From: an uncultured Prevotella sp. | GTDB taxonomy: Bacteria; Bacteroidota; Bacteroidia; Bacteroidales; Bacteroidaceae | Assembly: GCA_900555035.1 (NCBI GenBank) | Contig: USJX01000020.1 | Coordinates: 1 to 40,021 of the forward strand | Length of the DNA stretch: 40,021 nt | Direction: 5' to 3' | Shown: positions 16,964 to 25,870 of the stretch, in pieces | Layout: every line of letters begins with the position of its first letter | Position numbering within the stretch: the first letter of the stretch is position 1 | Position numbers and translations under genes: made by a program | Notes under the pieces: generated by a model | Seen by the model: the letters and a program-made list of their open reading frames with translations, nothing else | Told to the model about the DNA's origin: nothing | The model's database searches: none

Positions 16964-17797
16964 CTACCTATCCTTTGCCGGAATAGTTGGCTTGGCTAAA
17001 TCGTTAGGGGTTGGCGCTGGAGCGGCACTAGGGTCGGTCTGTGGTGCAGCCATCTGCTCCATATCAGGAGTAGGAGCCATACCTCCGGCACCCACAGATT
17101 CATGCGTACCATTCATGATAGCCTGGTTTTCCTGCGCCTTCTGATAGTAATCCTTCACGTAAGAATCGTTCTTGAAGTGATCGGTGGCCTTGCTCATGAT
17201 GTCCTCAATCCATGGCGAAAGCATAGGATACTGATTGCCCATGGTAACAAGGAAGAAGACGCCCGGACCCAACACATTGTCGAAGTTATCGGTAACGAAG
17301 GATGTAATGAGCTTATCCTGCTGGTCGGAGAGACGCATTGCCTCCTCGTTGAGCTTCGCCGTAACCACCTGCATATCACTACCATTCATGATAGCCTGAT
17401 CGTGCTTATGAACCAACTCACGCTGCTGATTCTGCAACTGCTGATACTTCTTGAAGAACCCGAAGAGCTTGTCGTTGAGCGGCGTACCACTCACCACCTG
17501 CTGGGTATCATCAAGCTTCACCGTGATGCAACCACTCTCCAAGACCAGCGGCAACACGGGTTCATCGTCCATGAAGATGTTGGCCATCTTGGCAGAATCC
17601 ACACTTCCCTGGAAGTGGAACTGTCCATGTACTACATCACATGAATCAATTTTCTTAAATTCATTGTCTTTCAAGATTTGAAGATACAGCATACGACCAT
17701 CCAAGGTGCTTACGTTAGAAGTACCTGAAATATCGTAACTGGCGGCGCAAGATGTAAGCGCCATTAAGGTGATCAATGCGTAAAATATCTTATTCAT
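16964..17797 (-). CDS. DUF4369-type lipoprotein
   Basis: The 277-residue protein begins with MNKIFYALITLMALTSCAAS, a lipoprotein signal with Cys17. Residues about 20-110 (DISGTSNVSTLDGRMLYLQI, HGQFHFQGSVD, DEPVLPLVLESGCITVKLD) match the DUF4369 beta domain that usually precedes a thioredoxin-like domain in Bacteroidota thiol-disulfide proteins. A helical Gln-rich middle follows (KKYQQLQNQQREL). The expected C-terminal CxxC thioredoxin module is absent and is replaced by a Pro/Ala/Thr-rich tail (about 235-277), so redox activity is not expected. It lies upstream of pyrC on the same strand, separated by about 120 bp of repeats. Role unknown, probably at the cell envelope. Confidence 0.82.
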   Translation of the reverse strand: MNKIFYALITLMALTSCAASYDISGTSNVSTLDGRMLYLQILKDNEFKKIDSCDVVHGQFHFQGSVDSAKMANIFMDDEPVLPLVLESGCITVKLDDTQQVVSGTPLNDKLFGFFKKYQQLQNQQRELVHKHDQAIMNGSDMQVVTAKLNEEAMRLSDQQDKLITSFVTDNFDNVLGPGVFFLVTMGNQYPMLSPWIEDIMSKATDHFKNDSYVKDYYQKAQENQAIMNGTHESVGAGGMAPTPDMEQMAAPQTDPSAAPAPTPNDLAKPTIPAKDR

Positions 17798-17824
17798 AAG
17801 CTTTGTAATTCACAATTTTGTGAA

Positions 17825-17832
17825 CAAAAGTA
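17825..17832 (-). promoter_or_regulatory. -7 box of the DUF4369 lipoprotein gene
   Basis: TACTTTTG on the minus strand about 28 bp before the ATG at 17797. No clear TTTG lies 20 bp upstream. Confidence 0.55.
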
Positions 17833-17898
17833 CAATCAATTATTGAAGTAGCGAAATAAATTCAAGCTATTTAATTGAATATTACATGTATTTATGTT

Positions 17899-18315
17899 TT
17901 ATTTGCATTTTAACTCGTTTGAGATGCGATGCGTGGTATAGAGTTCCAGCAAGGCGGCTATGAGCAGGAACACCACCCATTTGTTGTAGAAATAGGTGAT
18001 GTATGTCTCCTGATTGGCGAACCAATGACGGAAAAATGCATACACGGTATCGACCATCGAAATGCCCGACAACACGAAGAAGATATCGGCGATATACTGC
18101 ATTCGCTTGAGGCGATGAATCACCAGCGAATCGCCCTCATAAAGCTGCATCGCCTGTATCACGGCGAACAGAACGGTGCCCAACAGGAATACCCAGCAGG
18201 TGTAAAGCAACATGGTTGGGTAAATGAATCCAAAAGCAAAGCAGCCTGCACCGATAACCATCAGCACGCCGCCGAGCAGGAAAACTGCACTTTGTATCTT
18301 AGTTAACTGTTTCAT
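17899..18315 (-). CDS. Small four-helix membrane protein, function unknown
   Basis: A 138-residue protein with about four hydrophobic segments (roughly 10-30, 33-55, 73-93 and 108-125) and a short cytoplasmic C-terminus. The loop between the second and third segments is charged (EGDSLVIHRLKRMQ). No catalytic motif is visible and I do not recognise a characterised family, though such proteins are common beside FtsB-like genes in this phylum, as I recall. It is 43 bp downstream of the FtsB-like gene on the same strand, so it is probably co-transcribed with it. About 100 bp separate it from the DUF4369 gene, which has its own promoter box. Confidence 0.8.
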   Translation of the reverse strand: MKQLTKIQSAVFLLGGVLMVIGAGCFAFGFIYPTMLLYTCWVFLLGTVLFAVIQAMQLYEGDSLVIHRLKRMQYIADIFFVLSGISMVDTVYAFFRHWFANQETYITYFYNKWVVFLLIAALLELYTTHRISNELKCK

Positions 18316-18358
18316 CGTATGAATCTTTATATATTAAATAGGGTTTAATCATATTGAA

Positions 18359-18733
18359 TTATTCCGCATTCTCGGAATTTCCCTCTTTCACTGCATCCTC
18401 GGAATTTCCTGCGGTTCCTGCCTCCTCTGGCAAATCTGTGCTCAGCACGAAGATATCCTCATCATCCGCCTTCATGAAGTAACGCTCACGGGCTATCTTG
18501 CCAAAGACCTCAGGTCCCAGGCGCATCTCCTTGAGTTGGCGCGAGTCTTTTTCATACTGCGCCTGGTATTTTCCTATCTCCTCACGCAAGGTAGCTATCT
18601 GCAACTGATACTTGATGTGCTGGCGGATGCTGTTGTCATCAACAACGCCCACAATCAAAACACCCGCTACAATGACTATAAAATACTTATAGTGAGCGAG
18701 ATAAGCCCATATAATACTTAGTTTCTGACTCAT
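18359..18733 (-). CDS. FtsB/DivIC-like septum formation initiator
   Basis: The 124-residue bitopic protein has a short cytoplasmic N-terminus, one membrane helix (about 18-33), a periplasmic coiled coil (about 38-72, IKYQLQIATLREEIGKYQAQ) and the GPEVFGKIARERYFMK segment typical of DivIC/FtsB, which joins FtsL and FtsQ in the divisome. The C-terminal roughly 22 residues are low complexity (GNSEDAVKEGNSENAE); the DNA encoding them holds two copies of a CTCGGAATTTCC sequence, so the tail probably grew by short duplication. It is divergent from dnaX and shares the promoter region with it. Confidence 0.87.
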   Translation of the reverse strand: MSQKLSIIWAYLAHYKYFIVIVAGVLIVGVVDDNSIRQHIKYQLQIATLREEIGKYQAQYEKDSRQLKEMRLGPEVFGKIARERYFMKADDEDIFVLSTDLPEEAGTAGNSEDAVKEGNSENAE

Positions 18734-18769
18734 TATTTTCTATATTTTGACTTTATTTGTCTGAATTTG

Positions 18770-18803
18770 TTTGCAAAGATAATATTTTTTTGTTATCTTT
18801 GCA
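18770..18803. promoter_or_regulatory. Overlapping divergent promoters of ftsB-like gene and dnaX
   Basis: On the plus strand TTTG (18770-18773), 20 bp, TATCTTTG (18794-18801) precede dnaX. On the minus strand TATCTTTG (18781-18774) precedes the ftsB-like gene. The two -7 boxes form a perfect inverted repeat, TGCAAAGATAA (18772-18782) with TTATCTTTGCA (18793-18803), so polymerase cannot occupy both at once. Confidence 0.75.
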
Positions 18804-18854
18804 TCATAATTAAGAAAAAATAATGCAAGACAACATAGTTTCAAGCAAAAAAGA

Positions 18855-20720
18855 ATGGAAGAATACATAGTTTCAGCAAGAAAATACCGTCCGATGACCT
18901 TCGATACGGTCGTAGGACAGGGTGCTTTGACCACCACTTTGAAGAATGCGGTGAAGAGCGGCAAGTTGGCACACGCCTACCTCTTCTGCGGTCCGAGAGG
19001 TGTGGGCAAGACCACTTGTGCCCGCATCTTTGCCAAGGCAATCAACTGCGAGCACCCTCGCGAAGACGGCGAGGCATGCAACGAGTGCGAGAGCTGCAAG
19101 GCTTTCAACGAGCAACGCTCCTACAACATCTTCGAACTGGATGCCGCCAGCAACAATGGCGTTGACCAGATCAAGACCCTGATGGAGCAGACCCGCATCC
19201 CACCTCAGGTGGGTAAGTACAAGGTGTTCATCATCGACGAGGTACACATGCTGAGTGCCGCTGCCTTCAATGCCTTCCTCAAGACGCTGGAGGAGCCGCC
19301 ATCGCACGTGATCTTCATCCTCGCCACCACCGAGAAGCACAAGATTCTGCCTACCATCCTGAGCCGATGCCAGATTTACGACTTTGAGCGCATGAGCGTG
19401 GCCAACACCATCGCCCACCTGAAGATGGTGGCTGAGAAGGAAGGCGTGAAATATGAGGAACCGGCACTCGCCGTCATCGCCGAGAAAGCAGATGGCGGTA
19501 TGCGCGATGCACTCTCCATCTTTGACCAGGCAGCAAGCTTCTGCCAGGGCGACATCACCTATCAGAAGGTGATAGAAGACCTGAACGTGCTGGACAGCGA
19601 CAACTACTTCAAGCTGGTAGATCTGGCCATAGAGAACAAGATAAGCCAGATGATGGTGGTGCTCGACGGCATCCTGAACAAGGGATTCGACGGCGGCAAC
19701 ATGATTCAGGGATTGGCACAGCATGTGAGAAACGTGATGATGGCGAAGGACCCTCAGACCCTGCCGCTACTGGAAGCAAGCGACGAGCAGAAGACGAAGT
19801 ATGCTGAACAGGCGAAGAAGGCTCCTACACCTTTTTTATATAAGGCACTGAAGCTGATGAACGAATGCGATGTGCATTATCGCCAGAGTTCGAACAAGCG
19901 CCTGCTGGTGGAACTTACCCTGATACAGATAGGCCAGATTACTCAACCGGAAGACCAGGATGTGCCTAGTGCGGGGCGTACGCCCCATAGACTAAAATCC
20001 CTGTTTCAGAAAATCATTGCCCAGCTTAAGCCTGCTGCTCAGGGTGCAGGTGCCGGGCAAGAGAGCGGAAGCACAGTTTCATCCCTCCAGGGAGAGGCTG
20101 CGTCTGCCGCTGCGGCTACTGCTGCGCCTACATCTTACGCATCAGCTTCATCTGCTGCATCCGGGGCATCTACGGCATCAGCACCTGCTGCCCGAACCAA
20201 GAAGAAGCTAAGTCAGGTAAACTTGAGCGGCATCGGCATGAGCTTTGCCAACCTCAAGAAATCGGAAGAGACGGCAAAACGCATCTATAATCCTATCGAC
20301 CAGCTGAAAGACGATTCTGCTGCTGTAAAACAGGCTGCTACATCTACGGATGTAGAATTTACGCAGGAACAGGTGGAAGGCCAGTGGATGGGCATGTGCC
20401 TAAGAATGCAGAACGTGAAAGACCTCATCGGTCTGGCAAACCGCATGAAAGCGATAGTTCCTACGATTACGCAATATCCTAACATAGAAGTGGTGATAGA
20501 TAACCAGTTGCTGCTCAACGATATTCTGAATATCAAGGGCAGAATTCTCCAGACTTTCAAGATAGGATTGGGCAATCAATCTGTTAACATCAACTATCGC
20601 CTGGCAGAGGCAGACGAGGTGACCAAGGTGCTCTCTAAGCGCGAACTGCTGGAGAACCTGATGAAGGAGAATCCTTCCATCGCCAAACTCACCCAGGATT
20701 TGAAGCTCGTCATGGCATAA
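18855..20720 (+). CDS. dnaX: DNA polymerase III subunits gamma and tau
   Basis: The 621-residue clamp-loader ATPase opens the sliding clamp and organises the replisome. The AAA+ module spans about 1-370, with Walker A GPRGVGKTTC (Lys52), a four-Cys zinc site between 64 and 80 (C-x8-C-x2-C-x2-C pattern), Walker B IIDEVHML, and sensor 1 ATTEKHKILPTILSRC. A low-complexity Ala/Ser/Thr/Gly linker (about 392-455) follows, then a C-terminal tau-like region (about 485-621). The ATG at 18855 starts at the family-typical EEYIVSARKYRP. No slippery A/T run for a gamma-producing frameshift was noticed. A perfect 14-bp palindrome, GGGGCGTACGCCCC, lies inside the gene near 19974-19987. A 25-bp tandem duplication covers the 3' end including the stop codon. 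Confidence 0.95.
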   Translation: MEEYIVSARKYRPMTFDTVVGQGALTTTLKNAVKSGKLAHAYLFCGPRGVGKTTCARIFAKAINCEHPREDGEACNECESCKAFNEQRSYNIFELDAASNNGVDQIKTLMEQTRIPPQVGKYKVFIIDEVHMLSAAAFNAFLKTLEEPPSHVIFILATTEKHKILPTILSRCQIYDFERMSVANTIAHLKMVAEKEGVKYEEPALAVIAEKADGGMRDALSIFDQAASFCQGDITYQKVIEDLNVLDSDNYFKLVDLAIENKISQMMVVLDGILNKGFDGGNMIQGLAQHVRNVMMAKDPQTLPLLEASDEQKTKYAEQAKKAPTPFLYKALKLMNECDVHYRQSSNKRLLVELTLIQIGQITQPEDQDVPSAGRTPHRLKSLFQKIIAQLKPAAQGAGAGQESGSTVSSLQGEAASAAAATAAPTSYASASSAASGASTASAPAARTKKKLSQVNLSGIGMSFANLKKSEETAKRIYNPIDQLKDDSAAVKQAATSTDVEFTQEQVEGQWMGMCLRMQNVKDLIGLANRMKAIVPTITQYPNIEVVIDNQLLLNDILNIKGRILQTFKIGLGNQSVNINYRLAEADEVTKVLSKRELLENLMKENPSIAKLTQDLKLVMA

Positions 20721-20750
20721 CCAACAGAAGCTCGTCATGGCATAACCAAC
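20702..20750. repeat. Tandem duplication across the dnaX stop codon
   Basis: The 24-bp sequence at 20702-20725 is repeated without a mismatch at 20727-20750, period 25. The first copy encodes the last residues of DnaX (KLVMA, stop); the second is noncoding. The perfect identity implies a recent event. Confidence 0.92.
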
Positions 20751-20777
20751 TTTTTGATAAGAATAAGAAAATAAAAG

Positions 20778-20831
20778 AATGGCAAGAAGATAATGCCAAG
20801 AAAATAACAGCAAGAAATAATGGCAAGAAGA
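20778..20831 (+). repeat. Repeated start region (AATGGCAAGAAGAT) before the serine hydrolase
   Basis: The 14-bp sequence AATGGCAAGAAGAT occurs at 20778-20791 and again at 20819-20832, where it holds the true start codon. The first copy gives ATG GCA AGA AGA TAA, a four-codon decoy frame. The AAGAAATAATGGC and AAGATAATGCC pieces between them look like imperfect further copies. Confidence 0.7.
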
Positions 20832-22133
20832 TTAAGAAAAAAACGCATCGCAGTGATATTGCTGACGTTTACCGCCATCATCGTTTGGACCACGCACAGT
20901 TGCGTTTCGCGCTGTACCTCGTCGGGCGAGAAGGAGAAGGCGGAAGATACCTTACCTAAGGCGCATATCAACGATTCCATCTCGAACGCTCTGAGCGAGG
21001 GAAAGGAATACCAGGAGTTGGACTCCGTGATAGAGAGATACCTGAAACGCTGGGAAATCAATGGGGCTCAGCTCGTTATCACCCGCAACGACTCCCTACT
21101 CTACGCCCGAGGATTCGGATGGGCAGACAAGGAGCGGGGCATCAAGATGGAGCCTAACATGCTGATGCGATTTGCCTCGGTATCGAAGCTCATCACGGCA
21201 GTGGGCATCATGAAACTGCAGGAGATGAAGAAGCTCAAGCTGAACGAGAAGGTGTTTGGCGCGAAGGGCATTCTGAGAGATACCGTTTATAACAACAGCA
21301 TCAAGGACCAGCGATACTACGATATCACCGTGGAGCAACTGCTTCGCCATCAGGCGGGTTTCAACAACTACGCCGGCGACCCGGTATCTTCCACCCGCTA
21401 TATCATGATGCAGAACCATCTCACTACGCCTCCCGACCACAATACGCTGCTCAAGATTCTGCTGAAGCGCCATCTGGGTTATACGCCGGGGCAGGGCAAA
21501 TGCTATAGCAACCTGGGCTACATGATTCTGTCGATGATTATCGAGAAGAAGAGTGGCATGAAATATGAGAACTTCATGCAGAAGTATGTGCTCCAGCCTG
21601 CCGGCTGCTACGACATGCACATTGCCGGCACTTACTTAAAGGACCGTCGTCCCAACGAGACGAAGTACTACATGCACCAGGGCAGCATCCCTGTGTATGA
21701 ATACAACAACAGCGGACGACTGGTGGAGAAATGCTATGGTGATACCGATCTTCCCCGTCTGTCGGGAGCAGGAGCCTGGTGTGGTTCGGCAGCCGAGCTG
21801 AGCCGTTTCATTGCCAGCATCGACGGCATGCCTCATGTGAAGGATATCCTAAGCAAGCAGAGCATCCAGTTTATGACCACCGAGCAGCCCGACCATCAGT
21901 ATTCCATCGGTTGGAACTACACCCCGAAGAGCAATCGCCCATGGATTCGCACGGGTTCGCTGGCAGGCACATCGGCATTGGTTCTGAAATATCCTGATGG
22001 CCAGTGCTGGATTCTCATCACGAACACATCCACCTGGAAGGGCCACGGCTTCTCTAACGACAGCATGGCTTTTTTCGAGAAACTGAGAGAGAAATACATG
22101 GCGAATATGCCAAAGAAGGATTTGTTTATATAA
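20820..22133 (+). CDS. Serine hydrolase of the beta-lactamase/PBP class C family
   Basis: The 437-residue protein has one N-terminal membrane segment after a basic stretch (RRLRKKR, then about 10-25), so the enzyme would face the periplasm. The penicillin-recognising fold is supported by all three motifs: SVSK (Ser120, Lys123), YSN (229-231) and RTGSLAG in place of KTG/HTG. Family members include AmpC-like beta-lactamases, D-Ala-D-Ala peptidases and esterases; motif variation and the absence of ampR nearby argue against a dedicated AmpC, so peptide or ester hydrolysis in wall turnover is more likely. It starts 99 bp after dnaX and could be read from the dnaX promoter. Its last codons (DLFI, stop) lie in a 19-bp tandem repeat. 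Confidence 0.87.
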   Translation: MARRLRKKRIAVILLTFTAIIVWTTHSCVSRCTSSGEKEKAEDTLPKAHINDSISNALSEGKEYQELDSVIERYLKRWEINGAQLVITRNDSLLYARGFGWADKERGIKMEPNMLMRFASVSKLITAVGIMKLQEMKKLKLNEKVFGAKGILRDTVYNNSIKDQRYYDITVEQLLRHQAGFNNYAGDPVSSTRYIMMQNHLTTPPDHNTLLKILLKRHLGYTPGQGKCYSNLGYMILSMIIEKKSGMKYENFMQKYVLQPAGCYDMHIAGTYLKDRRPNETKYYMHQGSIPVYEYNNSGRLVEKCYGDTDLPRLSGAGAWCGSAAELSRFIASIDGMPHVKDILSKQSIQFMTTEQPDHQYSIGWNYTPKSNRPWIRTGSLAGTSALVLKYPDGQCWILITNTSTWKGHGFSNDSMAFFEKLREKYMANMPKKDLFI

Positions 22134-22174
22134 ATAGGATCTGTTTATATAAATAGGATTTGTTTATATAAAAA
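22118..22174. repeat. 19-bp tandem repeat, three copies, over the serine hydrolase stop codon
   Basis: Units GGAT(T/C)TGTTTATATAAATA start at 22118, 22137 and 22156; the third unit diverges in its last bases. The first contains the stop codon (22131-22133). The A+T-rich repeat ends about 40 bp before the terminator. Confidence 0.88.
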
Positions 22175-22212
22175 AGAAAGAATTTTCTATATAGAAAAAA
22201 GATATAGAATGC

Positions 22213-22259
22213 AAAAAAGTCCCTGGAGTATGGAAACATCTCCAGGGACTTTTCTTTTG
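22213..22259. terminator. Bidirectional terminator between convergent genes
   Basis: AGTCCCTGGAG (22219-22229) pairs perfectly with CTCCAGGGACT (22240-22250). On the plus strand TTTTCTTTT follows; on the minus strand six T residues (22218-22213) follow. It serves the serine hydrolase and the TonB receptor at 22320. Confidence 0.92.
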
Positions 22260-22319
22260 TCTTATCTTATCTGTTCACATCTATTGTCTTAACTTGTGTA
22301 TATCAGCATGAACTATCTT

Positions 22320-25300
22320 TTAGAAAGTATATTTCAAACCAACCTGACCACGCCAGCGGCTGTAGTAATCGCTATAGCTCTTGTAAGCATAAGCACCGGT
22401 AAACTGGTAAAAACCACCACCCTGATAGTTCACAGGAGAATAGTAGGTGCCGAAGCCATCACCATAGGTATGACCCCAATCCTTGTTCAAGAGGTTGCCC
22501 ACGTTGAGGATATCGAAGGTCAACTCGATGGAGTTAATCTGACCAGCTACCTTGAAGCTGTACTTCTGACCGAAGTGAACATCGAAATGATGCTCGAATG
22601 GCAGGTTATCTGCATAACGCTCGTAGTACTCGCCACGGTGCTTGCTGAGGTAAGAATCCTCTGCAATCCACTTCTTCAGCATCTCACGCTGCATCTCCTC
22701 GGTGAGCTTATCGCCATGGTTATCGCCAAACATGCGCTTGGTGAAGGTATTGTTGTTATACTTGGTTTCCTCGAAACGCATCTTGTCAATCTGTGCATCG
22801 GTTGGGATGAAGAACAAGTCATTACCCTTGGAACCATCCTCGTTCACATCACCATAATAATAATAGGTGTAAGGTGAACCGCTCTTAGCCTGGTAGATGA
22901 CACCCAGGGTTGTCTTCCACTGCTTCTGATGACCGTAGTCGATGTGGTAGTAAGCAGATGCCTGGATGCGGTGAGGCACGTTGTAGGCAGAGTTACCCAC
23001 CTCCAAATCGTTGCAGTCGCGATGAGTATATTGATAAGTCCATGAACTCTTAGCCACAGAAGAACCGCCGTTGGCAGCACTGCGAGAACGGGTCCAGGTG
23101 TAGCTTGCCATCAGGTCGAGACCGAAGTCGAAATGCTTCTCTGCCTTCAGAGAGAGGTTGATGGTATGACCCTTCGATGTATTGCCCAAGGCATAGACAC
23201 CTGCGATAGGAGTACCCTTCACTACGCTCTGATAGAGCGGACGGTTGTCCCACTCGTAACCATACTTCTGAGAGAAGGTTTCACCACTCTGCTCCTGAGC
23301 CAGGTTCTTATAGAGAATATCATTCAATGTCTTTGAATAGATGGCCTCAGCAGTCCAGTCGATGCCCAGCAGTTCGAAATCGAAACCGAGGTTGAGACGA
23401 AGGTTCTGGGCAAACTTGAAGTTCTTGCTGCAAACGGCAACATCCTGGCTACCGGCGCTCACCTTCATCTTATCGGCATTGACATTCTGCTTGCTTGGGT
23501 CGAGGATAAGCTCCAAGCCTTTGGTAGAAGAGTTGTTGCTATCGTATGAAGAAAGCTGCAGACCTGTGCCCGAGAAGTTGTTGCTTACCCAAACGAATGG
23601 GATGCGACCGGTGAAGACACCTGCACCACCACGGAGGATGAACTTACGGTCGTTGTTGATGTCCCAACGGAATCCCACACGTGGAGAGAGCATTGGCGAG
23701 AAGTTGAGCTTATCGTTGGTCTTCATGCCCCAACCCATCTTCTCAGACAAGGCGTTGAACTCGGCATTCTCCATCGGAGTATCGAAGAACACAGGAACAT
23801 CCAGACGGAGACCATAGGTCAAGGTGAAATTGTTGCTGGCATTCCACTTATCCTGCGCATAGAATCCAAACTGGCCTGAAGAGAACTCAGAAGCCCAGTT
23901 AGGGTCACCGGTTACACTCGTATTAGCCTGTGCGTATCGATACTGGTTCATGTAAGCCTTCTTAGGATCCAATGTTCCAGCCATGTAATCATCGTAATAA
24001 GCCTTGAAGTTGTCATAACCCTTGAAGGTATAAGAACCGAACTTATCAGAGATGAACATGTTCTTGAAATGGTAGAACTCGTTGTGGGTACCGAAGATGA
24101 AGGTATGGTTGCCACGGAGCCAAGTCAGGTTGTCCTCAATGGTCCAGATATCCTGGTTCAGATAGTTGGCCTGAGAGTTACGCTCTGTACCGATGTTCAC
24201 CGTACCGCTACCCACGCCCGTGATGGAAATCATAGGGAGGTTAGCCTTGATATCACGGCTATCACGTACTCTTACGAAGCTGACACGGGCCTCATTGCTC
24301 ACGTTTGGAGAGATACGGCTCTGAAGCTCAGCGATGAAAGAGTTGGTATTGCTCTTGAAAGGATAGCTGTAGGCATAGGTGTTCAGGCTGGAAGCACTGC
24401 CGCCACCACTCAACTGCTCTGCCTTGACCAGACTCCAGCGGATAGCAAACTTATTAAACTCGTTGATGTTCCAGTCAAGTTTCAAGCCCGCCTTATCGCT
24501 CTTGGTGTAGATATCCTGGTTGCTGAAGTAATCATTGAAAGCCACACCCTGCTTCTCAGCCATCTTCTGCAACATATTCATGATGTCTTTCGCCTGCTCG
24601 GTATTCACCTTCGAGTTACCGGAATCCACGCCATAGAGGTTAGGATACTCCTTGTTGGTACGCTCGTAGTTGGCGAAGAAGAAGAGTTTGTTCTTGATGA
24701 TAGGTCCACCCAGGGTGACACCCATGTTGTACTGAGTCTGCTTCTGATACTTAGGCGTATAACCCGTTCCATCCAGATAAGGATACTTGGTACCGATGAG
24801 GTCCTGGTTGTAGCCATAGTAATAGGCAGAACCGTGAAACTTGTTGGTACCGCTCTTGGTGATGGCATTGATGGCACCACCGGTGAAACCGCTCTGTCGC
24901 ACATCGAAAGGAGCCACAGATACCTGAATCTGCTCGATGGTCTCCATAGATACAGGCTGAGCTCCTGCCTGACCGCCGTTGTTACCGCTGGAAGCCAGAC
25001 CGAACACGTCGTTGTTAGCCGCACCATCAATCATGAAGTTGTTGTATCGGTTGTTGGTACCTGCAAACGACATGTTACCCGAATTGGTAACCGTGAGCTG
25101 AGGGTTCAAGCGAGCCACATCAGCAATACCGTGGGTGATACTAGGCATATTGTTGATCTGCTCGGCATTCATACTGGTGGCAGCACCTGTACGAGAAGCA
25201 GCGAGACCCGCCTTGCCAGCTACCACCACTTCCTGGAGCTGATGCGCATCCTCCTTCAAGGAGAAGGTGAGGTTGGTAGTCTCACCCAAGCTCAAGCTTA

Positions 25301-25577
25301 CATTGTTGACACTCTTGTCCTTATATCCAATGTAAGATACTTCAACCTTGTATGGTCCACCCGGACGCATACCCTGAATGGTGTAACGGCCATCAATATT
25401 CGTCACGGCACGATACACCGTACCAGAAGGTTGGTGAATAGCAGTAACGGTAGCACCGATGACATTCTCATTGTCGGATGTTACCTTACCGCTGATGCCT
25501 GATGTGGTAATCTGTGCCATCGCCGTAGAGACAACAAAGGCTAGCAGAACCACTAATAAATGCAATCTTTTCTGCAT
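22320..25577 (-). CDS. Oar-like TonB-dependent outer-membrane receptor, copy 1
   Basis: The 1085-residue protein has a Sec signal peptide (1-21, ending STAMA), a carboxypeptidase-regulatory-like beta domain (about 26-110, GISGKVTSDNENVIGATV) and a plug domain (about 115-250, ending in GGAINAITKSGTNKFHGSAY). A large beta barrel follows and ends in the aromatic-terminated GLKYTF. It should import an unknown ligand using TonB energy. The layout matches Oar-type receptors, not SusC: there is no SusD gene next to it and no typical SusC TonB-box region. Another receptor of the same type lies immediately upstream. The two share a 28-bp identical 5' coding end, and nearly the same first 110 residues, but diverge strongly in the barrel, consistent with duplication followed by change of ligand. 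Confidence 0.92.
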   Translation of the reverse strand: MQKRLHLLVVLLAFVVSTAMAQITTSGISGKVTSDNENVIGATVTAIHQPSGTVYRAVTNIDGRYTIQGMRPGGPYKVEVSYIGYKDKSVNNVSLSLGETTNLTFSLKEDAHQLQEVVVAGKAGLAASRTGAATSMNAEQINNMPSITHGIADVARLNPQLTVTNSGNMSFAGTNNRYNNFMIDGAANNDVFGLASSGNNGGQAGAQPVSMETIEQIQVSVAPFDVRQSGFTGGAINAITKSGTNKFHGSAYYYGYNQDLIGTKYPYLDGTGYTPKYQKQTQYNMGVTLGGPIIKNKLFFFANYERTNKEYPNLYGVDSGNSKVNTEQAKDIMNMLQKMAEKQGVAFNDYFSNQDIYTKSDKAGLKLDWNINEFNKFAIRWSLVKAEQLSGGGSASSLNTYAYSYPFKSNTNSFIAELQSRISPNVSNEARVSFVRVRDSRDIKANLPMISITGVGSGTVNIGTERNSQANYLNQDIWTIEDNLTWLRGNHTFIFGTHNEFYHFKNMFISDKFGSYTFKGYDNFKAYYDDYMAGTLDPKKAYMNQYRYAQANTSVTGDPNWASEFSSGQFGFYAQDKWNASNNFTLTYGLRLDVPVFFDTPMENAEFNALSEKMGWGMKTNDKLNFSPMLSPRVGFRWDINNDRKFILRGGAGVFTGRIPFVWVSNNFSGTGLQLSSYDSNNSSTKGLELILDPSKQNVNADKMKVSAGSQDVAVCSKNFKFAQNLRLNLGFDFELLGIDWTAEAIYSKTLNDILYKNLAQEQSGETFSQKYGYEWDNRPLYQSVVKGTPIAGVYALGNTSKGHTINLSLKAEKHFDFGLDLMASYTWTRSRSAANGGSSVAKSSWTYQYTHRDCNDLEVGNSAYNVPHRIQASAYYHIDYGHQKQWKTTLGVIYQAKSGSPYTYYYYGDVNEDGSKGNDLFFIPTDAQIDKMRFEETKYNNNTFTKRMFGDNHGDKLTEEMQREMLKKWIAEDSYLSKHRGEYYERYADNLPFEHHFDVHFGQKYSFKVAGQINSIELTFDILNVGNLLNKDWGHTYGDGFGTYYSPVNYQGGGFYQFTGAYAYKSYSDYYSRWRGQVGLKYTF

Positions 25578-25660
25578 AGAAATTCAGATAAATTGGTTAA
25601 TAATAACAGGATCTTATCTTCCAAGAAGACTTACTTAATCCTTTTTATACTTCTATGCTG

Positions 25661-25691
25661 CAAATTTAAACAAAATTTTTGAAATAACAAG
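25661..25691 (-). promoter_or_regulatory. Promoter of TonB receptor copy 1
   Basis: On the minus strand CTTG (25691-25688) is 19 bp from TAAATTTG (25668-25661), giving a leader of about 80 nt. It lies downstream of the terminator of copy 2, so the two receptors are separate transcription units. Confidence 0.55.
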
Positions 25692-25787
25692 TTTTTAGGG
25701 AAAAAAATTCGATTAAAATTGGAAAAAGACCCCGAAATGGATGTTTTGGGCTATAAACAGCTGACTATAACTGCCAAATACACAGAC

Positions 25788-25829
25788 AAAAAAAAAGATG
25801 CACTCCCCTATTTACTAGAGAAGTGCATC
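25788..25829 (-). terminator. Intrinsic terminator of TonB receptor copy 2
   Basis: On the minus strand GATGCACT (25829-25822) pairs with AGTGCATC (25804-25797), followed by nine T residues (25796-25788), about 40 bp past the stop codon at 25871. Confidence 0.9.
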
Positions 25830-25870
25830 CGATATTTTATGGCTTATCTATTCTGTACCACTCCTATCCA

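Noticed and set aside
19974..19987. Perfect palindrome GGGGCGTACGCCCC in dnaX as an inserted mobile palindrome
   Set aside because: The encoded SAGRTPHRLKSLF fits what I recall of the same segment in related DnaX proteins without extra residues, so it is probably a coding coincidence.
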